Shown here: piece after piece, positions 24,649-35,857 of the stretch | How positions within the stretch are numbered: position 1 is the first letter of the stretch | Layout: each line of letters opens with the position of its first letter | Made by a program: the position numbers and the translations under genes | The notes under the pieces: model-generated | Database searches by the model: none | Told to the model about the DNA's origin: nothing | Seen by the model: the letters and a program-made list of their open reading frames with translations, nothing else | Assembly (NCBI GenBank): GCA_016906335.1 | Contig: JADEYG010000012.1 | Location: 1,302,501-1,366,500 of the forward strand | Source: Novakomyces olei | Lineage: Eukaryota; Ascomycota; Novakomycetes; Novakomycetales; Novakomycetaceae | Direction: 5' to 3' | Length of the DNA: 64,000 nt

Positions 24649-26202
24649 ATGTCTGTTACGGAGGCCCTAAGGGTCTATCCACACAAGAAATGGTACTATA
24701 ACCGGAATTTGCGCCGGCTATATGTTCTCGTCGTATTTTCGGTTATTTTCGTTCACACCAGCGTCGGCTTCGATTCCTCCATTGCAGGAAGCGTTCAAAT
24801 GGTCGATTCGTGGCAAGAAGATTTTTGTCATCCCAAGGGAGGCATTTTGGGTCTTTTTACAGCGTCATACTCTATTGGATCCATCGTTTGTTTGCCACTG
24901 GCTGCCTACGTATCTAATCGATTTGGTAGACGCTGGGGGATTTTTATCGGTGCTGGAATTACTCTTGTCGGTGTGATTTTGCAAACCGCTGCTTCTACCG
25001 TTACGCAATACGTCATCGGTAGAATTGTTATTGGCTTTGGCGACGGATTTTCAATGGCTTCAGCCCCCGCTTTTGTAGCTGAACTAGCTCATCCTGCCGA
25101 TAGACCGCAACTCAATACATTTTTTAGCAGTTTTTGGAACTTTGGCTCCGTTGTAGCTGCTTGGACGACCTTTGGAAGTTACAGAATTACGGGTGGGTGG
25201 GCCTGGCGTCTTCCATGTCTACTTCAAGGCTTTTGGACAGTTTGTGCGTTCGGACTAGTTTGGTTTCTACCGGAGAGCCCACGCTGGCTAATTGGTCATG
25301 GCAAATTTGAACAGGCCCGCCAGATTCTTATAAAGTATCATGGTGATGGAGATGCTTCCGATCCTATTGTTGACGTGGAGTATAAAGAGATTCGAGCTTA
25401 TATACAGAGGGAAAAGGATGCGGCAGACACACGCAAATGGTACGAATTGTTAAGTACGAAGGGCAATCAAAGACGGTTTTTGATTCTGTTTTTCCTCGGA
25501 ATATTTCAGCAATGGTCGGGTGTTACGCTGGTACACGCTTACCTGAATTCTTCTCTAACCACTATTGGCGTGACGTCCCCTAATTCGAAGAACTTGATCG
25601 GTGGAATCCTCTCTATTTGGGCTTGGGTCTGCTCACTATTTGCTTCGCTTAATATTGAGAGAATCCAAAGAAAAAAACTTTTTCTAATAGGCACTTTTGG
25701 ACTTTGGGCAGTGTTCGTTTCGTGGACGGCTACCTCTGCTATTTATGTTGAACGTAGCATTGGGTCGGCTGCAAATGGTGTAATTGCTATGATCGTCTTA
25801 TACGTCACTGTGTTCAACTTATCTTGGAATCCACTGCCATTTTTGCACGCGGACGAAATTTTGACTTACCAGCTTAGATCAAGGGGATCTTCATTTTACC
25901 TTGGCGTTCAGCAATCTGCGTTGATTTTTAATCTTTTCGTGAATGCAATTGCTATTGAACATATCAGTTGGCGGTATTATATTGTCTATGATGTTTGGTT
26001 GCTGGTCGTTGCTCTTATTATCTATGTTTTATTCGTGGAAACGAGAGGCCTTTCACTCGAGCAAATTGGTGATTTATTTGATAGTCCGGAAAACGAAAAG
26101 ATTTTCGGTAAAGCGAAGCTTCCCGATCGTCATGGGAATGGTAATGATGTTGTGGACGGAACAAAGGTTGATGGCACTACGGTTGTCAAGGAAGTTTATT
26201 AG
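24649..26202 (+). CDS. MFS sugar/lactose permease-like transporter
   Basis: Intronless, 517 residues, about 12 membrane segments. Family landmarks are VGFDSSIAGSVQM in segment 1, YVSNRFGRRWGIFIG in the 2-3 loop, GRIVIGFGDG in segment 4, VWFLPESPRWLIGHGKFEQA before the central loop, LGIFQQWSGV in segment 7 and VETRGLSLEQIGDLFD at the end. The pattern places it in the sugar porter family near the fungal Lac12/alpha-glucoside/pentose branches. It should act at the plasma membrane. The hydrophilic C-terminus is typical. Its neighbours, a Zn2Cys6 regulator and an SDR, would suit a carbohydrate uptake module, but this is inference. Confidence 0.92.
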   Translation: MSVTEALRVYPHKKWYYNRNLRRLYVLVVFSVIFVHTSVGFDSSIAGSVQMVDSWQEDFCHPKGGILGLFTASYSIGSIVCLPLAAYVSNRFGRRWGIFIGAGITLVGVILQTAASTVTQYVIGRIVIGFGDGFSMASAPAFVAELAHPADRPQLNTFFSSFWNFGSVVAAWTTFGSYRITGGWAWRLPCLLQGFWTVCAFGLVWFLPESPRWLIGHGKFEQARQILIKYHGDGDASDPIVDVEYKEIRAYIQREKDAADTRKWYELLSTKGNQRRFLILFFLGIFQQWSGVTLVHAYLNSSLTTIGVTSPNSKNLIGGILSIWAWVCSLFASLNIERIQRKKLFLIGTFGLWAVFVSWTATSAIYVERSIGSAANGVIAMIVLYVTVFNLSWNPLPFLHADEILTYQLRSRGSSFYLGVQQSALIFNLFVNAIAIEHISWRYYIVYDVWLLVVALIIYVLFVETRGLSLEQIGDLFDSPENEKIFGKAKLPDRHGNGNDVVDGTKVDGTTVVKEVY

Positions 26203-27117
26203 CGTATTTGTTGACATGAAAATCGAGTTATAGTTGCTTGTTAAAGTATATAGTTTAACGTTAAAGTACTTCTAGGGATCCCATTTCTTCAATTGTTAGC
26301 TATATTATATGAAATTGAGGGTTTAAAAGCAATAGTGCTTTATACCGTAATCTGAGTAGTGTTTGAGTGTAATCTTAAGTGAAAGAGAAAGAATTAGTTA
26401 CTTTATCTGGGTAGCGTTTTAACAGGAGGAAACCTATAATAGCATGTCAAAGGAACTAGCAGGCAAATCCTTTAATGATTGGTTCGAATGTCATATTCTT
26501 TTTCACAACAGAACATAGTGCAACTGGCATTGCTATTCAGAAAACACGCAAAAATAAAAATTTGATAATACTATTAGATGAGATTTCGTCTGAATACCAT
26601 AGCCAGCCATAAAGGGCTACTATCATAGCTTTGAGCGTGGACAAAGTCCATATGCGTCATAAAGTAAAAGAGATGACAATAGGAAGGCTTCCGAACCTTT
26701 GCAGTCAGTCTACCCGATATTATTAATATAATTACTAATAGCGATTTACTAATGGCACGTTACTAATATTGCTTCACTAATACCGCTTACTTAATACCGC
26801 TTTGTTTGGTATTAGGAATGATATTAATAATATGCCCAAAAATTAATATGGCAAATTCGAAAAGAAAGCGTAATTTCAATATCACCATTGGCCCATTTCG
26901 ACAATCCCGGAAAGATTTGCACAATTACAGTAGTGTAGATACCCTGATATCGTCATCTTCTTACCAGACGGAGGATTTTGATCTACTTTAGCCGAAAAGC
27001 ATTACAAATATGAATTCCCCGTTTCCATAGCTTGCGAGATCGTATAAAGGGAAGGCAAAGAACGAGGACGAGCCTTTCAATATCGACTAACGATCCCAAT
27101 TCAACTTCAATTTGAAT
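26203..27117. other. Gene-free interval upstream of an SDR
   Basis: AT-rich DNA. A run of short imperfect repeats (ATTACTAATA and variants) lies at about 26718-26795, just upstream of the SDR promoter. No gene or RNA was recognised. Confidence 0.4.
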
Positions 27118-27858
27118 ATGACTCAAGGCACTGTTTATCTCGTTACTGGCGGCAACCGCGGAATCGGCCTGGGACTTGTCCAGGAATTGGCCAAAAGACC
27201 GAATGCCACTGTTTACGTGGGCATACGAGACTTGTCGAAACCTTCGGCTGCGTTGCACAAGTTGGCGACGGCTGCAGACAACGTAATCCTCCTCAAGATT
27301 GAGTCTACCGATTATGAAGATCCTGCCAAAGCTGCAAAGATTATCGAAGAAAAATCCGGGAAACTGGATGTTGTCATTGCCAATGCCGGGATCGCCAAGA
27401 CAGGGCTGTCGCCATTTGAAAGTATTACTCCTGAATCAATTGTCGAGCATAACGCGGTCAATGTCATCGGCCCTGTGAAACTTATTCAGGCCGTCGTTCC
27501 CTTGCTCGAGAAAAGTAGACAGCCAAAGTTTATCGGTATCAGCACTTTGGCCGCGTCAATTAAAGATCTAAATTTCCCTACAACGGCTTATGGTGCCTCT
27601 AAAGCGGAGCTCAATTTCTTTCTGAAGCACGCTCACTTTAGTTATCATGAAAAGTTTGGTCTTGTTGTTTACCCGATTCATCCTGGATACGTTGAGACGG
27701 ACATGTCTGCTCCGTTTAAAGAGCTGGGTGCATCTGTTGGATTGACGCCGATAACGGTTGCCGAAAGTGTGAGTGATATGCTCAAATTGGTCGATAACCC
27801 AGATCCTTCCTTGAGCGGCCGCTTCTGGAGTTACACGGGAGAAGAACTTGCTTACTAG
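27118..27858 (+). CDS. Classical short-chain dehydrogenase/reductase
   Basis: Intronless, 246 residues from the ATG at 27118. It shows the cofactor motif VTGGNRGIGLGLVQELAK (TGxxxGIG), NAG in VIANAGIA, the catalytic Ser in IGISTLAAS and YxxxK in YGASKAELNF. The ending (IHPGYVETDMS) fits the fungal norsolorinic-acid-ketoreductase-like or sniffer-like SDRs, small cytosolic NADP(H) enzymes for carbonyl groups. The substrate is not deducible. The gene is intact and close in size to the family norm. Confidence 0.92.
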   Translation: MTQGTVYLVTGGNRGIGLGLVQELAKRPNATVYVGIRDLSKPSAALHKLATAADNVILLKIESTDYEDPAKAAKIIEEKSGKLDVVIANAGIAKTGLSPFESITPESIVEHNAVNVIGPVKLIQAVVPLLEKSRQPKFIGISTLAASIKDLNFPTTAYGASKAELNFFLKHAHFSYHEKFGLVVYPIHPGYVETDMSAPFKELGASVGLTPITVAESVSDMLKLVDNPDPSLSGRFWSYTGEELAY

Positions 27859-28927
27859 TCTAAAGGAGGCTATTGAGGACTGTTTTGCAGGACTAGAATG
27901 CTTATAGCATCTTTTAAGTTTATTTTTAATTAACTGTTTATGACATGTACTGAACAGTATTATTTGAATGCAGTTTAGAGCAAGTTCAGTATTTTTATAA
28001 TATGTTGATCCAAAATCCTGGATATTATGAACACTCAACGGCGTGCTAGTGGATAAACCAACTTTACAACAATTCATTATTATGTTCTCTTATCGTGTGT
28101 TCTAATTATTTTCATAGATTTTTTGATGATGATTCGAATAATTGTGCTTCCTAATGCTTAAACTTGCAACCCTTGTCACTTCCTGTAGTATAACATAATC
28201 CCCTCCTTGTCCGGTTTAGTGAATTAGAGCCACGAACGCAGCTCGAATACTACGCCAAGCATCAATTTGTGTTATACGCCTTGCCTTGGAAGTTCTAGCT
28301 ATGACTATAAATGTTAGTTGATCTGTTTATTTGACTTTAAATAACAGTTTTCAATTCCTTGGCCCTATTGCTTTTACCTAGAGAACTCGGACCAAGATAA
28401 CTCGGAATAATTCAATAGGACTAATAACAATCAAATAAACCACGATAATCCATGAGTATCTGTTAAATAAAATGCGTTGTCATAGGCTACTGACAAGACA
28501 AAAGATGCGCCTCGAATCTAGCTTTATAAGTGCAGATGCGCAAAGGCATCAAAAGTGACATCTAAAAGGGAGGGTAGATGATACCTAAAAGTGTAAATAT
28601 TAATCGTAGTTTACGCGGTCTAGCAGAGTCAGTAACCCCCGAATAACAGGTTATGATAATCTCCTTCGGATTATGCAATAGGGTGGTGCCATAACGTATA
28701 AGTATCATTTGCTACTCGATAAACAATTTAAAATTGTTAGAAGTCGCCCTAACACTAAAAGAGCACATTAATTGAAGCGAAAAGTAGATGTTTTGCCTGC
28801 GCTAGTCTGAGCTTTGTTTCCGCTACGGCAGCAAAAGCAAGTACACCTGGTGCTCGACTACGGCAGAAGATTCAAGCCTTTATGTTGCTTACCATAAGAC
28901 TTGGCCGGTTTATGTCCAAGATCGAAT
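27859..28927. other. Gene-free interval before the HNH-family region
   Basis: 1.07 kb of AT-rich DNA with no supported gene, RNA or strong repeat. It marks the left edge of the region where HNH-family copies occur. Confidence 0.4.
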
Positions 28928-29752
28928 ATGCCCTGCGACATATTCTATGAGACAACATACAAGACTGCGGTGGAAAGCTGGCTCGAACCTGCGATCGTGA
29001 CAGTTGTCGACTCGCAAAAAAACAGATTGATCACATTTCCTTTTAAATTTTGCCATACTGCCGGTACGCCCAGCGTCAAGAAAGTCGGATACCTGCTCCA
29101 AGTTATCTCGGCGTCTATCACTAACGATCTTGCGACGATTGTGCTGCAATGCGATGAAAGAGCGTGCGACAAGGACGAATTTATAGCTCCGACTACTTAC
29201 ATAATAACATGCCCGCCTGCTGACGAAATATGCTTTCGACCAGGCCCGCAGTGTAAATCTCGAATGCGTCTTTTTTCGGCGTCAATGTCCTCGTCTACTG
29301 TGAGCAATTCTTCAAGGAGCTCTATACGACAAACGAGATTTTGGCTCGAGTGTTTTGCGCGTGATAACGGCCGTTGTATAATATCTGGTAGCCGTGCCTT
29401 GGATTCGAATGAAGCATGCCATATTATTCCATACAGTCTTGGCCAAAACATTTTGTTTGAGCTTACAGGCGGTCTAATTGGCCAATACAGTGTTCAGAAT
29501 GGGTTGACGCTCGAGGTTGGCCTGCACAAGGCTTACGATCAATATAGAATTGGCGTATGGTTTGAAGATGGCCGGTATTATGTTCATGCTTTCTTTCATG
29601 AATTATCGTGTTATCACGGAAACGAAGTTAAATTTGTAGAAATAATACCTGACTCTGAGAAGCCATTTCCTGCTCTGCTTCTCTGGCATTATAGGCAGTG
29701 TGTCATGACGCGTTTCAGAGGCTTTGCTGTCCCCGTTTCAAACATTGGCTGA
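28928..29752 (+). CDS. HNH-nuclease-like protein, family copy A
   Basis: Intronless, 274 residues from the ATG at 28928 (MPCDIFYETTYKTAVESW). Residues 1-105 form an uncharacterised N-terminal domain ending in FRPGPQCKS. Residues 112-140 are a Ser-rich linker (STVSNSSRSSIRQ). Residues 145-210 are the HNH domain: RDNGRCIISG, EACHIIPYSLG (His165), QNGLTL (Asn191) and LHKAYDQY (His200), all three positions intact. The C-terminus has LLLWHYRQCVMTRFRGFAV. This resembles fungal HNH_2 (PF13391-type) proteins, whose role is largely unknown. Nuclease activity is inferred. A degraded copy of its own 3' part follows directly. Six further full or partial relatives lie within 20 kb. Confidence 0.85.
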   Translation: MPCDIFYETTYKTAVESWLEPAIVTVVDSQKNRLITFPFKFCHTAGTPSVKKVGYLLQVISASITNDLATIVLQCDERACDKDEFIAPTTYIITCPPADEICFRPGPQCKSRMRLFSASMSSSTVSNSSRSSIRQTRFWLECFARDNGRCIISGSRALDSNEACHIIPYSLGQNILFELTGGLIGQYSVQNGLTLEVGLHKAYDQYRIGVWFEDGRYYVHAFFHELSCYHGNEVKFVEIIPDSEKPFPALLLWHYRQCVMTRFRGFAVPVSNIG

Positions 29753-30022
29753 CGCTCGATTCGGTCTGCACAAGGCTTATGTTCCGTTTAGAACTGGCAT
29801 ATGGTCTGAAAATGAACGGTAATAGGTTTACGCTTGTTTTCATGAGTTATCGTGCTATCGCGGAAATGAGACCAAAGTTTTACAAATAAATGCCTGAAAT
29901 AAATGCCTGAAATAAATGCCTGAATTGGAGAAGTTTTTTTTCCCGCCTCTACTTCCATATCAGCATTGTGCCACTACGTGTTTCAGAGACGTTCCAATAC
30001 CTGGCTCAAATCGATGTCAATT
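29753..30022 (+). pseudogene. Degraded tandem copy of the 3' part of HNH copy A
   Basis: Immediately after copy A, sequence resembling its HNH C-terminal half appears again: GGTCTGCACAAGGCTTA, then CTGGCATATGGTCTGAAAA, TTTTCATGAGTTATCGTGCT and finally CGTGTTTCAGAGACG match the parent in order, with changes and losses. It no longer codes for an open product. A 15-bp unit (ATAAATGCCTGAA and flanks) has also been repeated three times inside it at about 29884-29924. It looks like a partial tandem duplication that has decayed. Confidence 0.7.
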
Positions 30023-32405
30023 GAATGGGTTTTTTAATTTGATTTAATCGGTCTAGAAATACTTCAATTATCGTTGACAATGCAAATGCCGCCAAGTGTA
30101 CTGACCTTTCTTGAACGTGTTCCGTGTATTATTATTTCAGTGTTGGTTATTGTTTCTCAATGTAATGTATGCCGCTTTGCAAGATATTCCTGCCTACGTC
30201 GCGTGTCTTTTCCGCGAAGGGCAGCACGAGTCTCAGTGTTTTTTTAATGACTAATATCGCCGATGCAAGTACGCTACGCAGTTGGAGACTGGCCCTTCAT
30301 CTGTACATCTACAGTCACAGTTTATACTGGCTCCGATATTGGCCGTTCCCTGCTTGATCCACCTGGCGCTTGATACATGGGTATTGGGCGATATTACTGT
30401 CGTTGCCCGCATCAACTTTAAATGCTGCAATTTTATGGGTCTTGAGCGTAGAGGATAGAGCTCTATTTCTATCGAATAAAAAAAGAAAACCAACATTAAA
30501 GAAGTTTCTCGAGGGAATGATGGAGAAATAGTGTTAAAATTCAGAATAATCTGATTTAACGATGTTGAAAAAGGCGTTTACTCCCGCAATTTCGCTTGTC
30601 AATGCAGAGATAGTTGGCCATCTGCAATTAAAAGACGGAAATTTAAAAAAAGATCGAAACACGCGGCTTTCGCAGAAACAGAAGCAAAGGCTTTCTAAAT
30701 CTTTTAGATCCATATTAAGCTGATCCGATCCGCGTTCTTTTATTGATGTACTTTGATTTGGATTCCATCGATATTCTATTGGTTTCCGTCAGATTCAAAC
30801 CGATTATCGTCATCTCTATCTCCTTGGACAGTCGGCCAATAGCACATTGATCTCTTTTTGTTTTTGATGTGGGGCAGTTGCCTTGTTTGCTGAATGGGAA
30901 AGATTTTCTGCTCATTTCCCGCTGTTTTACTCTTCTTAAGTCCCTACTGGTGGTCCACGCAATGGGATTTGTTGAGTTTATTTCTTATGCTGCTTTAATG
31001 GCAATATCCTTCTCTTTTATTCAAGTGGCCCATAATCAGTTTCCAGCATCGGCAACGCGTATTGATAACTCGCTACGCCTTCCTACGCTATTCCTTTGCC
31101 GTTGACTGGGACATTCATGGGGTAAGATTGGGAAGCAAAGCCTGACGCAGTATTCAGAGTCCCATTTACTATCATCGGATTTGGACAGTAAGTATTGCAT
31201 CGTAATTGGAGACAGTGGCCAACTAAAACATTGCTCCTTGTTACGAAAGTGCTTGGCAATACAGGCCGAGGGATCGGGAGACGCGTCCGCCAAAGCGGCT
31301 CGTACCGTGGACGCAATAAGCACCGACGCGGTAAAGGATAATTCGGCCACAGCGACTTCAGTAAAACCAACCAATGTGAGACGTATGTGTTGTTTACAAG
31401 TTAGCCAGTTCTTTTCACGTTTAAAAATTCCCTACTTGCACGTGAGCCTCAATCGGTTTAAGAAACAATATAGTGGGTATTCAGCATATTCTTGGTCATT
31501 TTCTGGTCCATTAGAGTCTGGACACATCTCTGAGTCTCCTTAATGAGCATTTGTTTCAATCTTAAGCAGTATTATTACCGAAAATGCGGGGTAATAATAG
31601 GGTGACGGATTTTAAGGGCGTAAAAAGTACAGTAATATTAACCACGATGATTCATTTAATTATACATAGATATTTTGTTTACTAAACAGCAATTAAACTT
31701 AAAAGTTTGCTAACATCAAGGTGTATTACAAGGGTAAGAACCAAATAAGCAAGACCCCTTAATGTAATGACAATTTGGAATCTGAACGATGGTAGGCTTT
31801 ACTCTTAAACATCGAGCGCCTAAATGCAATAAAGCTGTAATGATAACATATCACTTACAACTGACATTAATGTCATAAATTTATACTCCTGTCAGCTTTA
31901 TATTGGCTGCCATGTGATTAATTCGTAAGACGACGATATTTTTTCAGTTCCACGGCATATTGCTAACGATTTTTCTGCAAATAAGTCGGAAATTTTTAGT
32001 CGGGCGAAACGTTGATTGATTGTTTAGAATCTGCATATCAAATAGCTCTGAGAATCTCCCTGTCAAGGGATAGTTGCTGCAAGTAATTGCCATCATTAAC
32101 CCTAATGCTCCATCTAAAACCCACCTAAAAATAGGGTTTTCTGTAGATAAGCTATCCTTGAGTCAGAGCCCACGTAAGATAAGCGATAAATATTGGCAAA
32201 AGCTTGCGAAAAAACCCTGTATCTCTTCCAAAGGGAGGACACAGCCGATTGCAACTAATTGACATTTGAACGAAGTGCTTATTTGAAAAGTCAACAGAGC
32301 CCTTTTATTTCTTCTATTAGATCTGGAGGGTTTCAGCATAACGGCAGTACAGTAAGAACCAGTAACAAGAGTCAGCCAACAAGAACAATATCTGTTCAGT
32401 GCAAA
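30023..32405. other. Long gene-free region
   Basis: 2.4 kb without a confident gene. A 112-codon minus-strand frame at 31036-31374, with a hydrophobic start and several Cys, might be a small secreted protein, but an overlapping plus-strand frame of similar length exists and neither has a family signature. A TTAACCCTAA stretch lies near 32097. Its latter part carries the promoter of the oxidase gene. Confidence 0.4.
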
Positions 32406-33762
32406 ATGAACGGCCATGATTACCTATCAGAGAGTATTTTGATTATTGGAGCCGGCGCTTTTGGTAGTTCAACAGCGCTGCATCTTGCCAGACGCGGATT
32501 TAAAAACATTAAAGTTGTCGATCGATTTCCTGTACCTTCGTTTGAAGCCGCTTCGAACGATTACAACAAGGTTATTCGTGCAGATTACGCGTGTCCGTTA
32601 TATACAAATTTAGGCCGTGAAACACTAGACGCATGGACGGATCCCGACAATATTTTGTACGGGCTTTTTCATCGCTCTAAATACGTCCTTTCGGCAGAAA
32701 ACGAATGCAAGCCGTTTTTGCAGCAGTCGATTCAAAACAGTCAAAATGTTGGTATATCCAACATTTCTATTGTTAAAAGCAGTGAAATTGCAGAGCTATT
32801 TCCTGGAGTCTCGAAAAATATTCCTTCTTCGTGGTTTAATTTAGTCAATCCTAACGCAGGATGGGCATTTGCGTCCGAGGCTTTGAAACGGATGGTTGAA
32901 GCTGGTAAAGCGTTAGGTGTCGACTTTGTTACAGGTGATGATGGATATATAAAGCAATTACTTTACGATGAAAACAAGGCTTGTATTGGTGCAATTTCAA
33001 ACAGTGGAATTGCTCACGTTGCTGATAAGACAATCGTTGCAGCAGGCTGTGGTATTTCTAAACTATTGAACGCGGAAAAGCAACTTGTGTCTAAAGCTCA
33101 TTGTTCGGCACATATTCAACTAGACGACGAGGAAGCCAAACATTATGAAAATTTGCCCATATTTTGCAATCTTGAGCAAGGTAACAATTTATGTTTGTTT
33201 TAAATAGGCTGCGTGCTTGTTGTCTAGTTTAATTTGTTATTTATCTTAATTTCTACCCTGTTTTGTTCACTAATTAACCAAAGGTCTTGTATTTCCCCCA
33301 AATGGCGATAATTTGGTAAAAGTGTCTACCTCGCGGCTTATTACAAACTTCAATGGCAACTCTGAATCACACGCAATTTCCAGGTGGGATCATCCAGAGC
33401 TTGGGATTCCGGATATCGTAGAGCATGAGATGCGGGATTTCGTAAGATGCATTCTACCTGAATTGGCTGATCGAGAATGGGCCAGCATAAGAATTTGCTG
33501 GGACGCAGACACTGCCGATGAGCATTTTCTTATCGGACCTCATCCCAATCACAGCAATTTGCACTTGGCTGGCGGAGGCAGTGCGCACGGGTTTAAATTC
33601 CTTCCAATATTGGGTAAATATATTGCTGATTCTTTTGAAGGGATTCTTGACCCGAAAATAGCTAATGTTTGGAAATGGCGCCCGGGAGTAGAAGCAGATG
33701 ATTCGTATCATATTAGCTTGTCCGCTATTCGCCGAGACTTTTCTGATTTTCCTTTGAACTAA
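32406..33762 (+). CDS. FAD-dependent amine oxidase, fructosyl amino acid/sarcosine oxidase-like
   Basis: Two exons, 32406-33180 and 33284-33762, join as LEQG|LVFPPNGD to 417 residues. The N-terminus has the FAD motif ILIIGAGAFGSSTALHLARRG. The following ASNDYNKVIRADYACPLYTNL is characteristic of fungal fructosyl amine oxidases and related sarcosine oxidases, where the Arg-Ala-Asp-Tyr segment lies near the flavin. The second exon holds RICWDADTADEHFLIGPHPNHSNLHLAGGGSAHGFKFLPILGK-type sequence, the family C-terminus. It would oxidise a secondary amine of an amino acid derivative to release peroxide. No peroxisomal SKL ending is present. The intron (103 nt) has a CTAATTAACC branch region. It is intact and convergent with a Zn2Cys6 gene. 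Confidence 0.9.
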
Positions 33763-34280
33763 ACAATCAAGTAGAATGTTTGTCTACTGCCATTTGAATA
33801 GTCGGTGGTTATACATGTTTGGTATATAGAACTGTTGGATTTTAATTTCGAATTTTAAATGTATGGTGATTTCCTGAAAAGTTTCATAATTTGACATACC
33901 GCTCTTTAGAAAGATTTTAAAGTCAATCCGAAACAAGTGCCAGCGCTTAGTCTATTTGGCACTAGTCCATATTATTGGAATTTATGTCGGAAACTAAGAC
34001 TTATATGTAAATTAAATTGTTTAATAATAGATATATCCAAAGGCAAACAGTCTGATAGCCCACGTATATGAGAACCGTTTAATCGTCCAAATCCCCCATC
34101 GTTGCTATTATACGCATAAACCCCTTCATAGACACTTTCTCTACCACTGATTCAATCATGTACAAATTGTAAACTTCAAAATGCCAAAACTTCTAAATTA
34201 TACGCAAGAAATCAAAAAAGGGACCAAAATATCCGGGCACAGTTCTAAATATCTACAGCAGGCAATTGCTTGTTCTGAGT
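33763..34280. other. Convergent intergenic region
   Basis: AT-rich 3' flanks of the oxidase and the minus-strand regulator. Nothing else was recognised. Confidence 0.4.
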
Positions 34281-35857
34281 CTAGACAAGAGACAAGTTCC
34301 AGTGCTGAATACACTTGTCCCAAATGAAGGCGCTAGACCCAGGACCCCGTGGAAGCATATCGCATAAAGATAAATCGCTCCGTTTCCAAACAGTCTCTAT
34401 CGCCTTTCCAGCAGTTTGAACATTTGATGAGGGAAACCATAAAGCTGCCACTGCCTCTATATGCTCCAATACAAAGGCTCTGTCGACTTCAGCGCAAAGG
34501 CAGCCTACAACGAAAATAGCCCATAACGGATAAGGTCGGGCTTTTCCTTCAACCTTAATTTTGCGAAATTCGAGTAAGCAATCACGCACATATCCACTCA
34601 ACCTCGCCGAGTTGAGCTCTTCGCCAAAGAGACCATGAAGGCATAATACTATAGAGGCCTTAAGACTGATTTTTCCGCAAAGCTCTATATATGGATCCCC
34701 GTATGGCTCTATCTGCTGCATTGAACAAAGCCTTTTGTACAAGACTAGGGGAGAAAAAGACGAGCGATCTTTCTGCACAATCCCCCGACATTCAAGAAGT
34801 ATTTCGTGTAGAGTATCAATTAAACTGAACGAGCAAAGCCAACGTACATCAATTATAGAATTTTGAGTAAATTGCTCTTGAGGGAAAGGCCTCCAAGCAG
34901 CGACTGCTTCATCACAAAAGTCAGGTCTCTGCAGCGTCATCCCAACCACCTTACAGAAAAACATGAATCGTTCTATCAACGGTACCGATAGTCGAGCGTG
35001 CTGCATTACGGCCAATGCTCCACGGAAATGAGCAACCCAATCCAAAAGACCATGATCTGCAATTTCGAGCGACATTAATGACGAAATTGCAACGAGCGTC
35101 ATATTACCGGCGCTACCACTTATTATAGAGTGTTCAACTGCCCGAATTGCCTCCTGTTTATACAAATAAAACTCTGGTACATATACTCGCCGTCTTTTTC
35201 CAAACTCGTGTGCTGCTAAAGCAAGCGAGGCATAAAGCACAGTCCGGTCCCCAGAACGTACCATCTCACGATGCTCACGCAGCGCAGAATAATCATTTTC
35301 GTACTTTCTCGGTAAATACTCTTCGCAATAGTATTGTAGTAAGATCTCTTCATTTTGTAACGTGGTGCAGTTAGGATTTGATTCTGTTGATAAAAGGCTT
35401 GGAATTGTGGATGTCCTTCTTGATGAAGAATCGTTGCCATCATTCAGACATGTAGGATTATATACTGGACCATCCAATGGAAAGTCCTTTTTTGAGAGAG
35501 GAATTGGTGCATTATCAGCAAAATCACTTGGATTGATGTTGATGAAAGCCCAGCAAACGGTGGTCGATTTCGAAGAGACAACTGGACAACTTCCTATGGT
35601 TTTTTGTTTCCATACCACAGATTGCTCATATTGGCAAACCGTTGATCGTTTGGAACAAACATCGCACGGATAGCAGCCTGAATTGTAAGAAATAACAAGA
35701 ACAAAATGAGAAATAGGACCAATAAGCTTCAAAATAGAGCTGGACCTAATTAACGACACAATTTACCATTACAACGAATCTTGCGCGAACGACAAGATTT
35801 GCATCGGATTCGCAGTCGAGGTCCTTTACTGCTGGATGATTTCAGTAGTAGAGCCAT
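34281..35857 (-). CDS. Zn2Cys6 transcription factor
   Basis: Two exons on the minus strand, 35857-35767 and 35677-34281, give 495 residues. The intron splits the zinc cluster: exon 1 ends in CKSCRSRKIRCN and exon 2 begins GCYPCDVCSKRSTVC, together C-x2-C-x6-C-x5-C-x2-C-x6-C with one extra Cys. The rest (NEEILLQYYCEEYLPRKYENDYSALREHREM, then HSIISGSAGNMTLVAISSLMSLEIADHG) is the fungal-specific transcription factor domain of the second common type (PF11951-like). It is nuclear by family. It lies 0.5 kb from the amine oxidase, tail to tail, and might regulate it; no site is visible to support that. It is intact. Confidence 0.88.

Noticed and set aside
31036-31374. Possible small secreted cysteine-containing protein on the minus strand
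   Set aside because: An overlapping plus-strand frame is equally long, no conserved motif is visible, and the context gives no support.
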